A stretch of 64,000 nucleotides of DNA from positions 20,365,745 through 20,429,744 of the forward strand of contig CM032660.1 of the NCBI GenBank assembly GCA_019095985.1, written 5' to 3'. The translations under genes were made by a program, and so were the position numbers. The notes under the pieces were generated by a model. That model was not told where the DNA came from. It saw only the letters and a program-made list of their open reading frames with translations, and made no database searches. Each line of letters starts with the position of its first letter. Position 1 is the first letter of the stretch. Positions 38,601 through 50,000 of this stretch are shown piece after piece. Origin of the DNA: Streblospio benedicti (lineage: Eukaryota; Annelida; Polychaeta; Spionida; Spionidae).

Positions 38601-40998
38601 AGGCTTGTTTAAATGAATTTAATAATAATTAAGATGAGATGCAATATTAAAATTTTCAATAATTTTAACAAATTTTCAGCATGTACTGAATTTGTTTTCA
38701 TTTATAACTTGATGAAGGCAGTACATGCCGAAAATTTGTTAAAATTATTGAAAATTTTAATATTGCATCTCATCTTAATTATTATTAAATTTGTTTATAA
38801 TCAATGGATGCGGCACAGCAATTACTACATTTATTTTGTTTAAATGGTCTGACTCTCACAGAGACTGAAAAAATGTCATTTTCATGTCAGTGTTCACTAT
38901 TATGTAAATCAATCAGAATAATATATACCTCATTACAAAAATCAACTGGACAAAAACAATCAGAAGGATAAAAATTACAATGTTGATCTGGCAAAAAAAT
39001 AGCGTTTCATACCTATGATTTTTATTTTTATATTCATTACCATTTAGTTATGTTGGTAAATGTTACTCCATGGGCTTGCTGTCAGAACATTCGAACAGTA
39101 TATTAAACCAAGCCACTTGTAATATGGCCACAAGTGGTGAAAATAGAGAAGTGGTCTCTTTTAAGAGGTTTGCAGTGGTCTCTATGACGTTTGGAGCTGG
39201 AGAAATATTCCTATTGTTGAGGTGGTCTCCTAAAGGGGTTACATCGTTTGCAGGTTATATAGTATACAATTCTAAAATATTTTCAACCTTCTCCATACAA
39301 AAAATGCTAATAGACCTAACAAAATTTCATCTGCATGTGGGATTTGAACCCACAACCTCCGGGTTGAGATGATAACTGACCAAGTATGTAAGCTGGGCGT
39401 TACATAGACCTGATCACTAAATGTACATGTCCGCTATTCATTCATCATATAGTTCAACATATGCTATATGGTCATAGTGATAGTGATCATTACAATATGA
39501 TTTTTAATAATCTTATCATTCACATCACCACCCGAACAGACCTATACTTGTGACCAAAATAGCTGCCTGTACACTAACCATCATTGCGCAGTTTGCTTCA
39601 GCCATTCTACACTGCCACATGTACAAAGGATAGCCATTACGTGTAGCCAGAGCAGGACTTAACGTGTAACATCCATGTTTAAAAAGAATGGTTGCTTACA
39701 TAGAAAATACTGGATTTCTATAAATCTTAGAACAAGCTATTGGATGTAACAAGCAAAATACATCACCACAGCTTTACAGTGGCATGTAGTACACAGTGAT
39801 TGATAATGACGAGCCTTACAAATATTTAAATCGACAAGCACCATGGTCATTTTGGTTACGCGTAAATGGCCGCAATATTGGTTATAAGTACAGGCTGGCT
39901 TCGAACGGTGCATATGCGACTCATACAAGAATCTGTGGTCACATGTCCATGAAAAGTGAGTATATGAGTCTTTGGGCTAAAACACATTTCAGATGACCTA
40001 CCCAAGCTGACCTACTTAAACATCAGGAATACGAAAATCTCTTACATCCCACCGCTGAGACCGGTACAGCCAGATTTTGAGCTGCTAGTTGAAAACTCTG
40101 TGGACCTATGTCATTGTCACAACTCCTGGATCAAATGGGTAAGTGCGGTTTACTATATCAAACAGCATCCTTTATTTGATACGAGGTATAGGATTTTGAA
40201 AAGCGAAAAAAACAAAGACAAAATGACTTCAAGATATGATAGAACAGGAACTTGGAAAACTTAGCTTTTTCAGAGACTAGATTTCATATATTTCTTATTT
40301 TAGGCAAACTTTGACATGATAGACCTATTTCAGATTTATCTTAATGGCACCAGGGTTTCACACTGGTCTACAACTAACTGTAATGGTCAGGTTTGGACTA
40401 GTGCCACAATGGATCAAGTGCTCGACCACTGTGATGGGATAAGCTCAGGTACCCCAGATTAGTCTACTTTTATTGGCTTTCATTTGGTCTGGTTTTACAA
40501 AAAGCTGTATGTGAAGATTGCGATCTGTATCTCATAATCAGTGACAATGTTAGATGCAAGTTATAGCAGCTTTCTATTTGCAATGTGGCCAAGTACAAAT
40601 GCCATACATAGATATATTGGAAAGAGTTCGAATCCCGGCAGAGGTTATGTTATATAGCCCATTAGACTTGGTGAAAGAATCCTCTAATATCGATACAAAT
40701 GTATATATTTGCTTTCTTTTCTTTAGATGTTAAGCGCCTTCCGTACACCCAGGTGAAATCGGGCCTCTCCGTGAAGCCCTTCTTGCTGCACTCACGCCTG
40801 CTTGATGTCTCCGTGCTGGAGTGTGGCCGTCACTGTGGCCGCACCATCGGCTGCGTGTCCTTCTACTTCACCTTCACCACACACGGGGTCAAGGGTCACT
40901 GTGTCATTGTGGCACCCACTAGAGAGGACGTAAACATTGCTTTGTCCATTCCCAATACCAATAGTGGCCAGTGGCACTACTATGGGATAGTTTATTAA
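32635..40998 (+). CDS. Leucine-rich repeat protein with LRR C-terminal cap and PAN/apple-like domain
   Basis: Exons in consistent phase: about 32635-32874, 34459-34655, 37293-37644, 37803-37890, 39993-40138, 40304-40448 and 40727-40998. Repeats of the L..LDL..C.L..FP type run through the first five exons (SLVTLDLKNCSLQTFP; LKYVDLRHNQLEVFP; LDIIRLNYNELTTFPDFSG; LKWLLIQYNKLKVLPEF; LERIYLNNND; LTYLNIRNTKISYIPPL). A C-terminal cap follows: LCHCHNSWIKW, then two further cysteines (CNGQVW, DHCDG). The last exon has the cysteine pattern of a PAN/apple domain (SVLECGRHCGRTIGCVSFYF ... GHCVIV). Cap and PAN domain are extracellular features, so the protein is probably secreted; no membrane span follows. 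Residues 1-20 include only a weak hydrophobic stretch (AVLLVM), and an acceptor-like AG at 32661-32662 may mean that the true N-terminus is in an upstream exon. I cannot name an orthologue. Confidence 0.85.
33034..33327. mobile_element. G-rich MITE in intron 1 of the LRR gene
   Basis: Inverted ends ATCATAAAT..AA..GATAC at 33034 and GTATCGTTATTTATGAT at 33327, followed inwards by matching G/C runs (GGGGGGGGAGAGTCGTCC / GGACGACCCCCCCC). Internal repeats of GGGGGTC...GAACTTTTT on one strand. About 290 bp, non-coding. Confidence 0.7.
34857..36498. mobile_element. TTAA-type fold-back element with degenerate 11-bp units
   Basis: Left end GGGCCGGTCACACACAATAT and right end (reverse complement) GAGCCGGTCACACACAATAT are inverted repeats continuing about 55 bp (CCACATCACG, AAAATC). 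TTAA precedes the left end (34853-34856) and TTGA follows the right end (36499-36502), a probable decayed TTAA duplication. Just inside the end, ACGTCCACATC is followed at +11 by ACGTCCAC; near 35005-35030 CAACCACGTCC is followed at +11 by CAACCACGTG. The GC-rich interior (35340-36290) is full of GTGCCG/CGGCAC words on both strands, again often 11 bp apart (for example about 36098-36130). Open frames in the GC-rich part look like chance. 1642 bp, in the LRR gene intron between exons 34459-34655 and 37293-37644. Confidence 0.75.
37960..38050 (+). repeat. Fragment of a low-copy repeat
   Basis: Shares ACACA..CTGATGTGA.GACCTCACC..TGGTTGG with about 17300-17370. No further structure seen. Confidence 0.5.
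38240..38540 (-). repeat. Dispersed repeat family A, copy 3
   Basis: Reverse-complement copy of 862-1165, from CTAACAGCAAGTTCATGGAG to about CACTTGAATGACTG. It lies head to head with copy 4 immediately to its right, forming a large inverted repeat in an LRR-gene intron. Confidence 0.7.
38540..39095 (+). repeat. Dispersed repeat family A, copy 4, with insertion
   Basis: Plus-strand copy starting near AATATTGCTGTTCTAATCAT and ending CTTGCTGTCAGAACATT. It is split by about 220 bp containing the palindrome at 38612-38795; similarity to copy 1 resumes at GACTCTCACAGAGACTGAAA. Confidence 0.7.
38612..38795. repeat. 76-bp-arm palindrome
   Basis: Bases 38612-38687 and 38720-38795 are reverse complements with very few mismatches, separated by a 32-nt loop. 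The arms are AT-rich (GATGAGATGCAATATTAAAA...). Probably a fold-back element inserted in repeat family A copy 4. Confidence 0.85.
39331..39384 (-). mobile_element. tRNA-derived SINE head fragment
   Basis: On the minus strand, GGTCAGTTATCATCTCAACC is followed by GGAGGTTGTGGGTTCAAATC, a B box with a matched T-arm, but no complete acceptor or anticodon arm. Intronic in the LRR gene. Confidence 0.5.
40580..40650 (+). repeat. Possible tRNA-like fragment
   Basis: TGGCCAAGTAC (A-box-like) and GAGTTCGAATCCCGGC (B box) occur 45 bp apart in the last intron of the LRR gene. No full tRNA fold; probably a SINE remnant. Confidence 0.4.
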
Positions 40999-41117
40999 AG
41001 GGACATTGATAGCTGCATTTTTTGTCTTGTATCTTTCAGACTAATGGTTCATACATAGATCAAAAATATATACATACACTTACAATTATAGCATGCAAAT
41101 ATTCAAATGATTTGACA

Positions 41118-41123
41118 AATAAA
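41118..41123 (+). terminator. Polyadenylation signal of the LRR-PAN gene
   Basis: AATAAA 120 bp after the stop codon at 40996-40998. Confidence 0.55.
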
Positions 41124-41342
41124 ACTTCGAACCAGGTATGGGGTCAATTGCGTTTTGTCAATTCCAACTGCAATACCAATTCCATTTTTGTCTTTTAACC
41201 TGTGCAAGAGGTGTCACTTCAATTGAAGTTCGCTTTAACAAAAGGAACAGCACACCACTGGTCAGTATTTTAATTCAATACCAAAATCAAAGGCGCTAGA
41301 GCACAGATCTGCATTGCTTTGATGTGAGGAGTTGACTACCAA

Positions 41343-42668
41343 GATCTTGGCCCAACAAACTCTTGAAGACCTACGTCTCCTTCAAGAGGTGGCTGACGAG
41401 CCAACGTTGGAATCTTCATATCTGGCCTTTTTGGTATAAAGTTCCTGAGGCTGAGGTCGTCTAGCTGCGATCATTTCCTTTACAATCCCTGCCTTAGTAG
41501 CGGCTGTTGTGTGTACGTCACATAGGACAAGTACCACAAGTTCTTCAGAGAGGTACCGGAGATGCCTCTTTTTGGAAGTTGCTACACCCTGCACGAGTGC
41601 TGGATCGCGTTCCTAAAACGATTTTTAAACTCAGCAGAAAGGCAATTTGAGTCACCATATTTTCCATGTTGCATAATATGCAATATAACATCAAAGAGAA
41701 ACTGCAAAAGACTACATGGAAGTGGTGGACATCAGTCCAGAAGTCCATGTCAAGACGTGGTGCAGCTACAGGCAACATGGCTTGAAGAAAAAACTTGGCA
41801 TACACTAAGAACACAAAGGGAGCGATGCACTCAGCAAGTGACCGATCATCATTAGATTGTCCGACAGATATGTTAAAATGCCATGTCAGTGGAAAAGGAT
41901 GTACGAAAACCAGATTGAAAAATATGAATAAGTATTATGAAAATAGTGGATGTCACATTGACAGAAGAAATGAAAGTTGAAATTTGTTGTTATACAAATG
42001 ATGATGAGGTGTAAATTCATTGTTTGATGGCAATCATCACTTTCACTCTCTCAATAAATCAGAGGATTTATCCTTTGTTTGGCCCTTGGGGCCTATTTGA
42101 TGACTAGACATAATGCATTTTGCGATCCAGCACTCGTGCAGTGGATAGCAACTTCCATAAAGAGGCATCTTTGGTACCTCTCTGAAGAACTTGTGGTACT
42201 TGTCCTATGCGACGTACACAGAGCAGCCACTACTAAGGCAGGGATTGTAAAGAAAATTATTGTAGCTGAATGACCTCAGGACTTTATACCGAAAACGCCA
42301 GATATGAAGATTCCAACATTGGCTCGTCAGCCATCTCTTGAAGGAGACGTAGGTCTTCAAGAGTTTGTTGGGCCAAGACCTTGGTTGATGTTTGAGCTGC
42401 TAAACATTAATGCAGATTGGATGCAGCAACAGAATGGTCAGCTGTGCCTGCCTTCAACATATTCAAAGACAGTGTGGATAAACATAAAGTTGTGAATGAC
42501 TGTGCAGAAAGATCCCTGAAGAATGTGACAGAGTTCATAAACTACGGGAAGGACCCTGAGAGGCTGGACTGTGTCATGATGGTGATCAACCATCATCGTC
42601 AGTTGATTGACTTCAAGAACATGACTAAAGCTCAGATGGATGCAATAGATGATTTCATTCAGTTTTAA
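41343..42668. mobile_element. Transposon fossil in inverted duplicate
   Basis: Arms 41343-41610 (coding sense on minus) and 42121-42384 (coding sense on plus) are inverted copies of one protein segment, with LSEELVVLVLCDVH readable in both. The plus-strand part continues with QEFVGPRPWLMFELL and then KVVNDCAERSLKNVTEFINY ... INHHRQL up to 42668. I recall this VNDCAER..HHR type of ending from uncharacterised repeated proteins in invertebrate genomes, probably transposon-encoded; the exact family is not certain. The copy is broken and incomplete, an old remnant. About 510 bp separates the arms. Confidence 0.6.
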
Positions 42669-42719
42669 GGACATTGATAAATTGTTATTATATCAATAAT
42701 GTTATGATTTAATCATTAC

Positions 42720-43790
42720 AATTAAAGATTTTCTAACCAAATTCTAAGTTTTATTTTTATTGATTTAAACCACAAGATTTCAGTAAATAGTTGCACAGGA
42801 CCCCAACAGTGAATGAAATATTTATAAAGGATATGCTTAATATGTGAAAACAAAATTGTAGTGTACAAAACTATCTTTAATATATATTCAATATTTTTCG
42901 AAAATCGTAGATTTTAGCGTTTTGGAGCAAAATTTCAAAATTTTGGGGCGGATTTGCACAAATGAAGACATCAATTCAGGAATCTGAAATTTTGTCATGT
43001 TGTTATTGGCCACCAACCTAATGGAAACCCAAATGTGCTAAACTGTACGATGAAAAAGCCAAATTTCTGGACACCCTAATATTGAGCTTCAAGTTGCAAC
43101 GCTAGACAAATGGGTGAGTAGAGTAACCTTTTTCAGACAGTCAAGTGTTTTGGAATTCTGTTGACACTAAATTTGCTTTTTACATGGTTTTCCTGTGGAG
43201 AGGGTCTATAAAGTAATTCAGCAACCATGTAATGTGCATGTTTTGAAGAATTGCTTAATGTTGTACCGCCTTGCATCATTACACATGTTGTGAAGATAAA
43301 TAGTACTTCTTTCCCAGCTTCAGTGAATTTAAACCTGCGTCGTGCATGTTGCTTCCATATACATCTGTTAACAACCCAATCTTAACCAATCATAGTTTTA
43401 TCATACAGAACAATCTCTCCGCCACTGGGTTTTTGTATTAATACCGCATTCGATTGTGAAGTCTTTGTTTTGTCCCGGTTTTCAAACATCAACACTACCT
43501 CATCTATATCCAATGTTGTTTTTTTACAATTGGAAGTTTAGCAAAAACAACAGCTACATTTGAGAAATTTAGTGGCATTCGTTAGTGGGCAGATCTTGTC
43601 CACTAGCTGATTGCGGTTTCTGAGCACTCACATCTCAGGGCCCCGTGTCGAGGTTCTTGTGTACATTTGCAAGTGAATCTCTTGACCTCCAGGTCAACTC
43701 CCTCAAAAATATGAGCAGAACGAGGATGAACAAATATCCCTTTTTTTAATTTTGTGTTTTGTTTATTGCACACATATGAAAAATACATTG
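42720..43790. other. Intergenic DNA, nothing firm
   Basis: No gene recognised. A short minus-strand frame near 43630-43740 (FEGVDLEVKRFTCKCTQEPR) looks protein-like but has no support from neighbouring exons. Confidence 0.35.
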
Positions 43791-43792
43791 CA

Positions 43793-43920
43793 GATTAAGA
43801 AAGGAAATAAATCACTGTATGTGGAGTGTGCTGTGAAGACAAATGAATTTACCATGGGCCTTAGCATCGTGAGAGAGCGAGTCTTCGTGGAGGGAGATAT
43901 AAACTACAGTAGTCTCAATC
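43793..43920 (+). other. Exon-like stretch without a gene
   Basis: Between a TTGCAG acceptor (ending 43792) and a GTATGC donor-like site (43921) one frame is open: IKKGNKSLYVECAVKTNEFT, followed by MGLSIVRERVFVEGDINYSS. No matching exons were found around it, and its second half overlaps an inverted-repeat arm. It could be a stray exon or a repeat remnant. Confidence 0.25.
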
Positions 43921-44022
43921 GTATGCCCTGGCTTCCATTGGGTGTTTCTGTATTTCAATTAATACCCTTTTCTATTTTCATAAAAGAATATTCCCTCCCT
44001 CCTCACGAAGCTAAGGCCCATG
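43852..44022. repeat. Short inverted repeat
   Basis: ACCATGGGCCTTAGCATCGT at 43852 is matched in reverse complement by the segment ending at about 44022 (TTCCATGGGCCTTAGCTTCG read on minus), arms of about 28 bp. Confidence 0.6.
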
Positions 44023-44069
44023 GAACTTACACATCATCAGCCGATCATCACAGCTTAGTTGATTAAGAC

Positions 44070-45000
44070 TACCTTTTGTGAGGGTATTATGTTCACCAAT
44101 AATACTTGCAAGTGCACACATCTGCCAAGTTACTTAGAAAGGCATAACTTTTTAGGTAGGTGAGGCATTTTTACTCTCAACCTTATCATTTCCATTACTT
44201 TTTTGAATAGCTTAGGAAAAGGGGGAAAGTTTTATGAGCAAAAGGTAATTGAGTAAAATTGGTGGTAGTACAAAATAGACTTATCAAGCACTCTTTGATT
44301 TTTATTTCAAATTAAAAACTCGTTTAAAAATATTTGCATGAAATTACATGTATACACAATCTTATAATCATCTATGACAAAAGAAAAGTTTATATTTCAA
44401 ACTGTGAATGCATTGAAGTTTTAGAAGACATGCACTGATTTAAAAAGATATGCATATTAGCATAAAATTTCGTAATGCTTCTTGAAATGTATTGGTGAAA
44501 TACGATCAGATGGGTTTGTAGTCAATGATAAAATGACTTCACAATTGGTAGCAATTTATTTAATTCAAAAACAAAATAAACCACACAGCTTTCTGTACAC
44601 AATTATATGTAAATGAACTCTAAATGACTTGCTATAAACTATACACATTGCATTGAAATCTCTGGCCTTTTATTGTGGTAAAAGATACTCTTGTTCCTAC
44701 GTACCCAACTACCAATGGATACTTACAATAATAAGTCAAAAAGTTTGATATATATCTATTCAAGTAATCATATCTTATTGGGAAAACGTACACAATCACC
44801 ACATTTAAATTGATTTTTTTAAACTTGCTTAATATATGTAACCGTGAGATAATTAATCCTTAAAAAGTACATGCTTTAAAGATGGAAGTTCAAAAAAATA
44901 CTTTTCATGTCACATTTATTACTGTAAAACCTGTCTGTAATAAAGTATATTAGCAATTCTTTACTTCACAAGTTTGTTTTTTAAAACAGATATGCTTTTA
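44070..45000. other. AT-rich intergenic DNA, nothing recognised
   Basis: No coding, repeat or RNA signal seen between the inverted repeat and the next MITE. Confidence 0.5.
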
Positions 45001-45002
45001 AA

Positions 45003-45326
45003 GTACCATCTTCGTTCTAATAAGCACACAGTGTGCTTACAAAAAACAAATTTCAACCAAAAACACAAGAGATGTTAATAAGCACACGAAATAACCACGC
45101 ATTCGAATGATAAAAGTCAAAATGCATGAACCACTAACAATTTTTCACAACACGCCCAGCATAGTTACGTGGTTATTCGTACATTACAGGCATGTATGTC
45201 TTACAATATGGTGCCCGGTAAATGAAATCTTCACCTGCAAAGCAAGATTTGTTTAATTTAATCTGTCTAAACAGGGGGGGGTTACGCTTAATAGGGTAGG
45301 TACGCTTATTAGAATGAATACGGTAC
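45003..45326. mobile_element. MITE with GTACC..TTCTAATAAGC ends
   Basis: Left end GTACCATCTTCGTTCTAATA (45003-45029) and right end GTACGCTTATTAGAATGAAT... (45300-45326) are inverted repeats. About 324 bp with no coding frame. A different family from 22213-22377, although both start GTACC/TACC. Confidence 0.7.
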
Positions 45327-45329
45327 ATG

Positions 45330-46255
45330 TATGTGAAATTTGCAATTTCAATGTAACCTGCATTAAGTGAAACTGAACATTATGTAACGCGAATTTGAAT
45401 TTTAGGCCCTAGGACCCATGGAAAGTTGTCTATTGTACATATTTTCAATACATACAAAGCAAAAACAGATGACAGAAAGAGTAATTTTGTCAACCATCTA
45501 CTAGAATCCCAAAAATATTTAGCCGTACACTACACATGTAGCAAATATAAAAAATCTATTATTTCAAACAGTTTTTTGTAAATCTTTACAAACACCGATT
45601 CGTTTTTTAACAGTAAATGGGGTGTTACGTATAAATGTTATCACTACATTTTAACATAATTCATAAAGTTAACAGGAACAAACCGACAAAGAAAATAACA
45701 TATATATAATTATTGCAGTAAATAAATTATAGTTTTACAAGTACACGCTTTATCTGAGTAAATCACTTCAATCATTGTTATTGATTCCCTCAGTTGAAGT
45801 ACTTTTTTGCTTTAACGAATAACACACTTCATAAGGAAATCAGCTATCCATAGTTGGAACTATCAATAAGAATATATTTAATGAAATTTAAGAGAGAACA
45901 AATGAACCTAAAGCACCAAATGGAGAATGACAAAATCTAAAAAAGACCATTTTAACAAAATTACCTAGTTGATAGGTTAATCATGTGACTACAAAAATAT
46001 ATAACAAATTTTCCAACTAATAAAGTATGTCTAAGAAATAAAACTTCAACTTTACTTCCAAATATCTTGTACATAACCGGGAAATATAATCTCTACTTAA
46101 TCAGTCAAAACAAAAATGCCTAATCAAGTTTATAACAAATTTGTTCCCAACAACATGTCTCATGCTTGCAAAAAAGATAATATACTACAAATTATTTAAC
46201 AATATTTCAATATAGACCATTTGGATTTACGGCCAAGATAGTCCACTTTTACTAG
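45330..46255. other. AT-rich intergenic DNA, nothing recognised
   Basis: No feature seen downstream of the FBXO38 3' end. Confidence 0.5.
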
Positions 46256-46259
46256 TATA

Positions 46260-46800
46260 CTTTTCACTGCCCCGTTCTGTGCTAGAGTACGCTTGCCAAG
46301 TATGAGACCCTCACACCAAGAAGAACATTGCAAAACTAGAGCAAGTCCAACATAGAGCAGCACGATTTGCCATGAGCGACTACTCTACCTACAGCAGTGT
46401 TACCGCCATGTTTAGACAGCTACAATGGGAGACACTATCCGCCCGCTGGAAAAATCACCGTCTAGCACTTATGCATCAAATAGTGAACAAGAGAGTCGCC
46501 ATCCCTGCTGATGACATCCTCCTACCAGCTGACCAGCGTACACGGTCATCACATCATCACAAATTTAGACATTTAACAGCAAATACAGACACATTCAGGA
46601 ACTCCTTCTTTCCACGGACAATTCCAGAATGGAACAGCATTCAGATACTCCCGGGCAGACACTGCCAACTGCAGTTCTGTAGACACATTCCGTGCCAGGC
46701 TACAAGCCATGCACAGGAGCGACTGAGTAGCGTTGCGTCCTCCCATCCATCTGCCCATATGCTGATAAAGCCCTGCAGATTAACTTACAGATACAGATAG
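46260..46800 (+). mobile_element. LINE fragment (Jockey/CR1-type reverse-transcriptase end)
   Basis: The plus strand encodes the order LEYAC.V, DPHTKKNIAKLEQVQHRAAR, MSDYSTYSSVTAMFRQLQWE, DQRTRSSHHHKFRHLTANTD, FRNSFFPRTIPEWNSI, the familiar C-terminal half of Jockey/CR1-like LINE proteins. It has at least one internal stop and shifted frames near its end. It lies convergent to FBXO38, just beyond its likely transcript end. Confidence 0.85.
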
Positions 46801-46883
46801 ATACTTGTTCAAAACATCACATATGTTTGAAAGAAAATAATGCACTCAAAAATATTGGTACAATATTTTCTAAACAATTTTTG

Positions 46884-46889
46884 TTTATT
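46884..46889 (-). terminator. Candidate polyadenylation signal of FBXO38
   Basis: TTTATT on plus is AATAAA on minus, about 195 bp after the FBXO38 stop (47082-47084) and before the LINE fragment. Confidence 0.4.
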
Positions 46890-47081
46890 TTAGATGTTCT
46901 AAATCTAAAAGAAAATTAATGGAGAACTAGCAAAATGGAGGAAACTATTATTAACCAGTATAAAATAAGCCAGTGACACTGATCTAGTGACAGCTATCAA
47001 GATATATAATCATATAAAAGGCAGGATTTTAAAAATTATTCTGCAATAATGTCATTGCGTCATGTCACTGGAGGGAAACTC

Positions 47082-50000
47082 TTAAACATAAATATCAGGA
47101 ACTGCAACACCAACAAGGTCACACATATTGACATAAATCACAGCAGTGTAGCTGTATATTTTGTATCCTGATTCCCTGGCCTCGGCAATGTCTTCTGCAA
47201 GATGCTCCAACCACACGTCTGTGTTTGTGTGGCCTTTTGCTCTTGGACAATATAAACCAGCTGGAAAAAAAATAGATAAAAAACAATGACTATTTCCATA
47301 CAAAATATGTGATGCTTGAATTGAACTTTTTTGTGTGTGAAGCTTAGAATTTGTGTAAGCCATGATCACTGATTCCCAATGTTTACATGAAGATTGAAAA
47401 CCATTCTGTGTATGGTTTTCCACCACCATGGAAACATTGGGACTCCGTGATTACATATATTTATGTAAAGAAGTCCCTGTTTTCGAAGGCTGCAGAAAAG
47501 TGATTGTCACGAAGCTAAAACTGTCAAATACATTTTATTCGTGGGCGTTTTTTTTCTGTCAAGCCGATGAAATCACTGGTAGAGTATGGGTTAAACCAAA
47601 TAGTTAACATTTGATTGAAAACTATCGTACGTTTGGTGTCGTCTGGCGCGACCTTGGAGCTGGGCAGGTCGGGCGCGCTAGCGAGCGTCGGCAGCCACGG
47701 CACGTCTGTCAGCATCTCCCACCTGCTGCCGTTAGCGTTCCGGCCTGCAACAACCACGCCCAGTATTGAAGTACAGGAGAACGTTCAATAAAGACCACTT
47801 CTATAGAGATCTATTCTATAATAATATTTGGGGTCCCATACCCTATACAAGTATTGAAGTACAGCAGAATGTTCAATTAAGGCAACCGAGACTAGTATCT
47901 TTTTAAAGTTATTAGTACTGCTGAAGAGTAACTATTAATGCCTTAAACTGGGAGACTGTTTCAGCCAAAAAAAATACTGGTGGTGCACATACCATACATC
48001 CTGTGGAGCTGCCTGCCCCAGGGGTACGAATCATCCCCGCAGTGGTTGGAGCTGTGAGCCTCTGGGAACTCCATGAAACGCAGCAGCTCACTGTGGTGAC
48101 AACACGCAGAGTTATGTGGATTCGTCTTTCCAGGTATCATAATCATAAAACTAACTTAAACTGCAATTTCACTGGATAAAATAAGGAGAAAACTTTCTCC
48201 GGCTTTCAACGACTGCTGTGGCCTTCCTTGTTCACTATGACTGTTCACTATGACACCACAACTTGATTTTCAAATTTTGTTAAATGTAGATACTGGAAAA
48301 CTGGTTCACTGAAATGCTAAATATCACTCATTCTGTCAATGTGGGGAATCTCAATGAGATATATTTTGTCTTTCACTGCGCTCACCATACTGTCAAATTT
48401 CAATTTTATTAGCCTATCATTGAAGCTATTATCTTAATTGAAAAACTGGTTCATTAACGTACAATACAATGTTTTCAAGCAGCAAAACTGTAAATCTCAA
48501 TGGCGAGTTGTGTACATGTAGTAAGTTATAATGCAATTTCCGTGTGCAATGTGCATATAATAAGACAAAAGCTACAATCTTTTTTATATACAGGTATCAA
48601 ACATTAATGGTAAAATGGTAAATTTTACTGGGAATAACTTCTAACTGTGTTACATAGCTATGATGATTATGGGGGTAGACCTGTTTACATATTTATCGTA
48701 CGTGTTTTTTTTCTTAAATATATATCATTCAAATTTAACAAGTACCAAATAACATCACTACATTGAGCACGATTGCTTTCCCAGTGCCAAAGTCTAAAAA
48801 GAAAATTTCAAGTAAAATCTAATGTAAATAAACATGTTTTAAATCCCATATTATCACCACCTACGCCTCTGTGTGCATACGTTATTTCATAATCATGTAA
48901 TTCTAATGAATAAACAATTGTGGTTATCTTAATAAAATATAAGTAAGTAGCCTTATTTTGACACCTCAAACATGATTGTTTAATCTACGATTGTTAATCA
49001 TGGAAATATATTGGATGGGTGTGCACTGTTCTAGAGGATTTACATATGGACAAGCACAATGTAGACTTGCCTTGTACTATACATTACTGCTTTCAAATAA
49101 TTATAATTATCTCCTGGAATAATAAAATGAACTTCTTTTCTTCTCTATATAACATTCTTAATCATTGATCAATTGCTGTGCATTTATTTAATTATTTATG
49201 TTAACTTTTGTTTACCTGTACGTGTGTGCAAGTGGTTGGAGACACAAAATTGTCAGTGTAGTCTACTCTTTAAAGTTCAATTACTTGGTTTGAAGTCCGG
49301 TGACCCCCTGATTTATTTTACTGCACATATTAAGTGATTATTCGTATACACTGTGTGACATTTTCATTTAAAAAACATTATTCAGAATTTTTTTATTCAC
49401 ACTTTTGTACCATAGGGTGAGTTTTTAGTATTATTGAGAAAAAACAGTATCAGAAATATTTTAGCTGTTATATTGGTTATATACACACACTTTGATAATA
49501 AATGTTTATTGGTTCAGCTGAACACTACTACAGAGTATATACATTTAAACAAAACGAACAAAACTTACCCAAATAGCATAATAAACAAACAAACATACAG
49601 TCAGTATGTTAATGCGGTCAACGTTATTTGTATGACTTCAAGGCAAAGTGATGTGCATTTTGCAGACACCATATTTCCTCAGCGAGGCCGGTGACCTGTA
49701 CTTTTTAGTTTATTTTTCACACCAGAAATACCTTGGTACACACCATGGGAAGTTTGAAAGAAAAATTATTGGTGGGTCAATTACGAGCGCATGTCTTTAA
49801 TGTACAGTTATGGTAATCATCATTGTAGGCAATGTGCTTGAAAGAAGAAAACATCTACACTATATTTAAATAATACATTAAACAGCCTAGATAATAAATA
49901 TTATATAACGAATAAATGTAAATATTATGGGCCATTAACTTTTACTTTGTTGAATATCGTGAGTAGGCTAATGTGGTAGAAGATTTACGTTTACAAAAGC

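Noticed and set aside
38613-38843. Open frame of 76 codons on plus
   Set aside because: It reads through the AT-rich palindrome arms; the two halves mirror each other and no protein motif is present.
39331-39384. tRNA gene on the minus strand
   Set aside because: Only the T-arm half is tRNA-like; acceptor and anticodon stems are missing.
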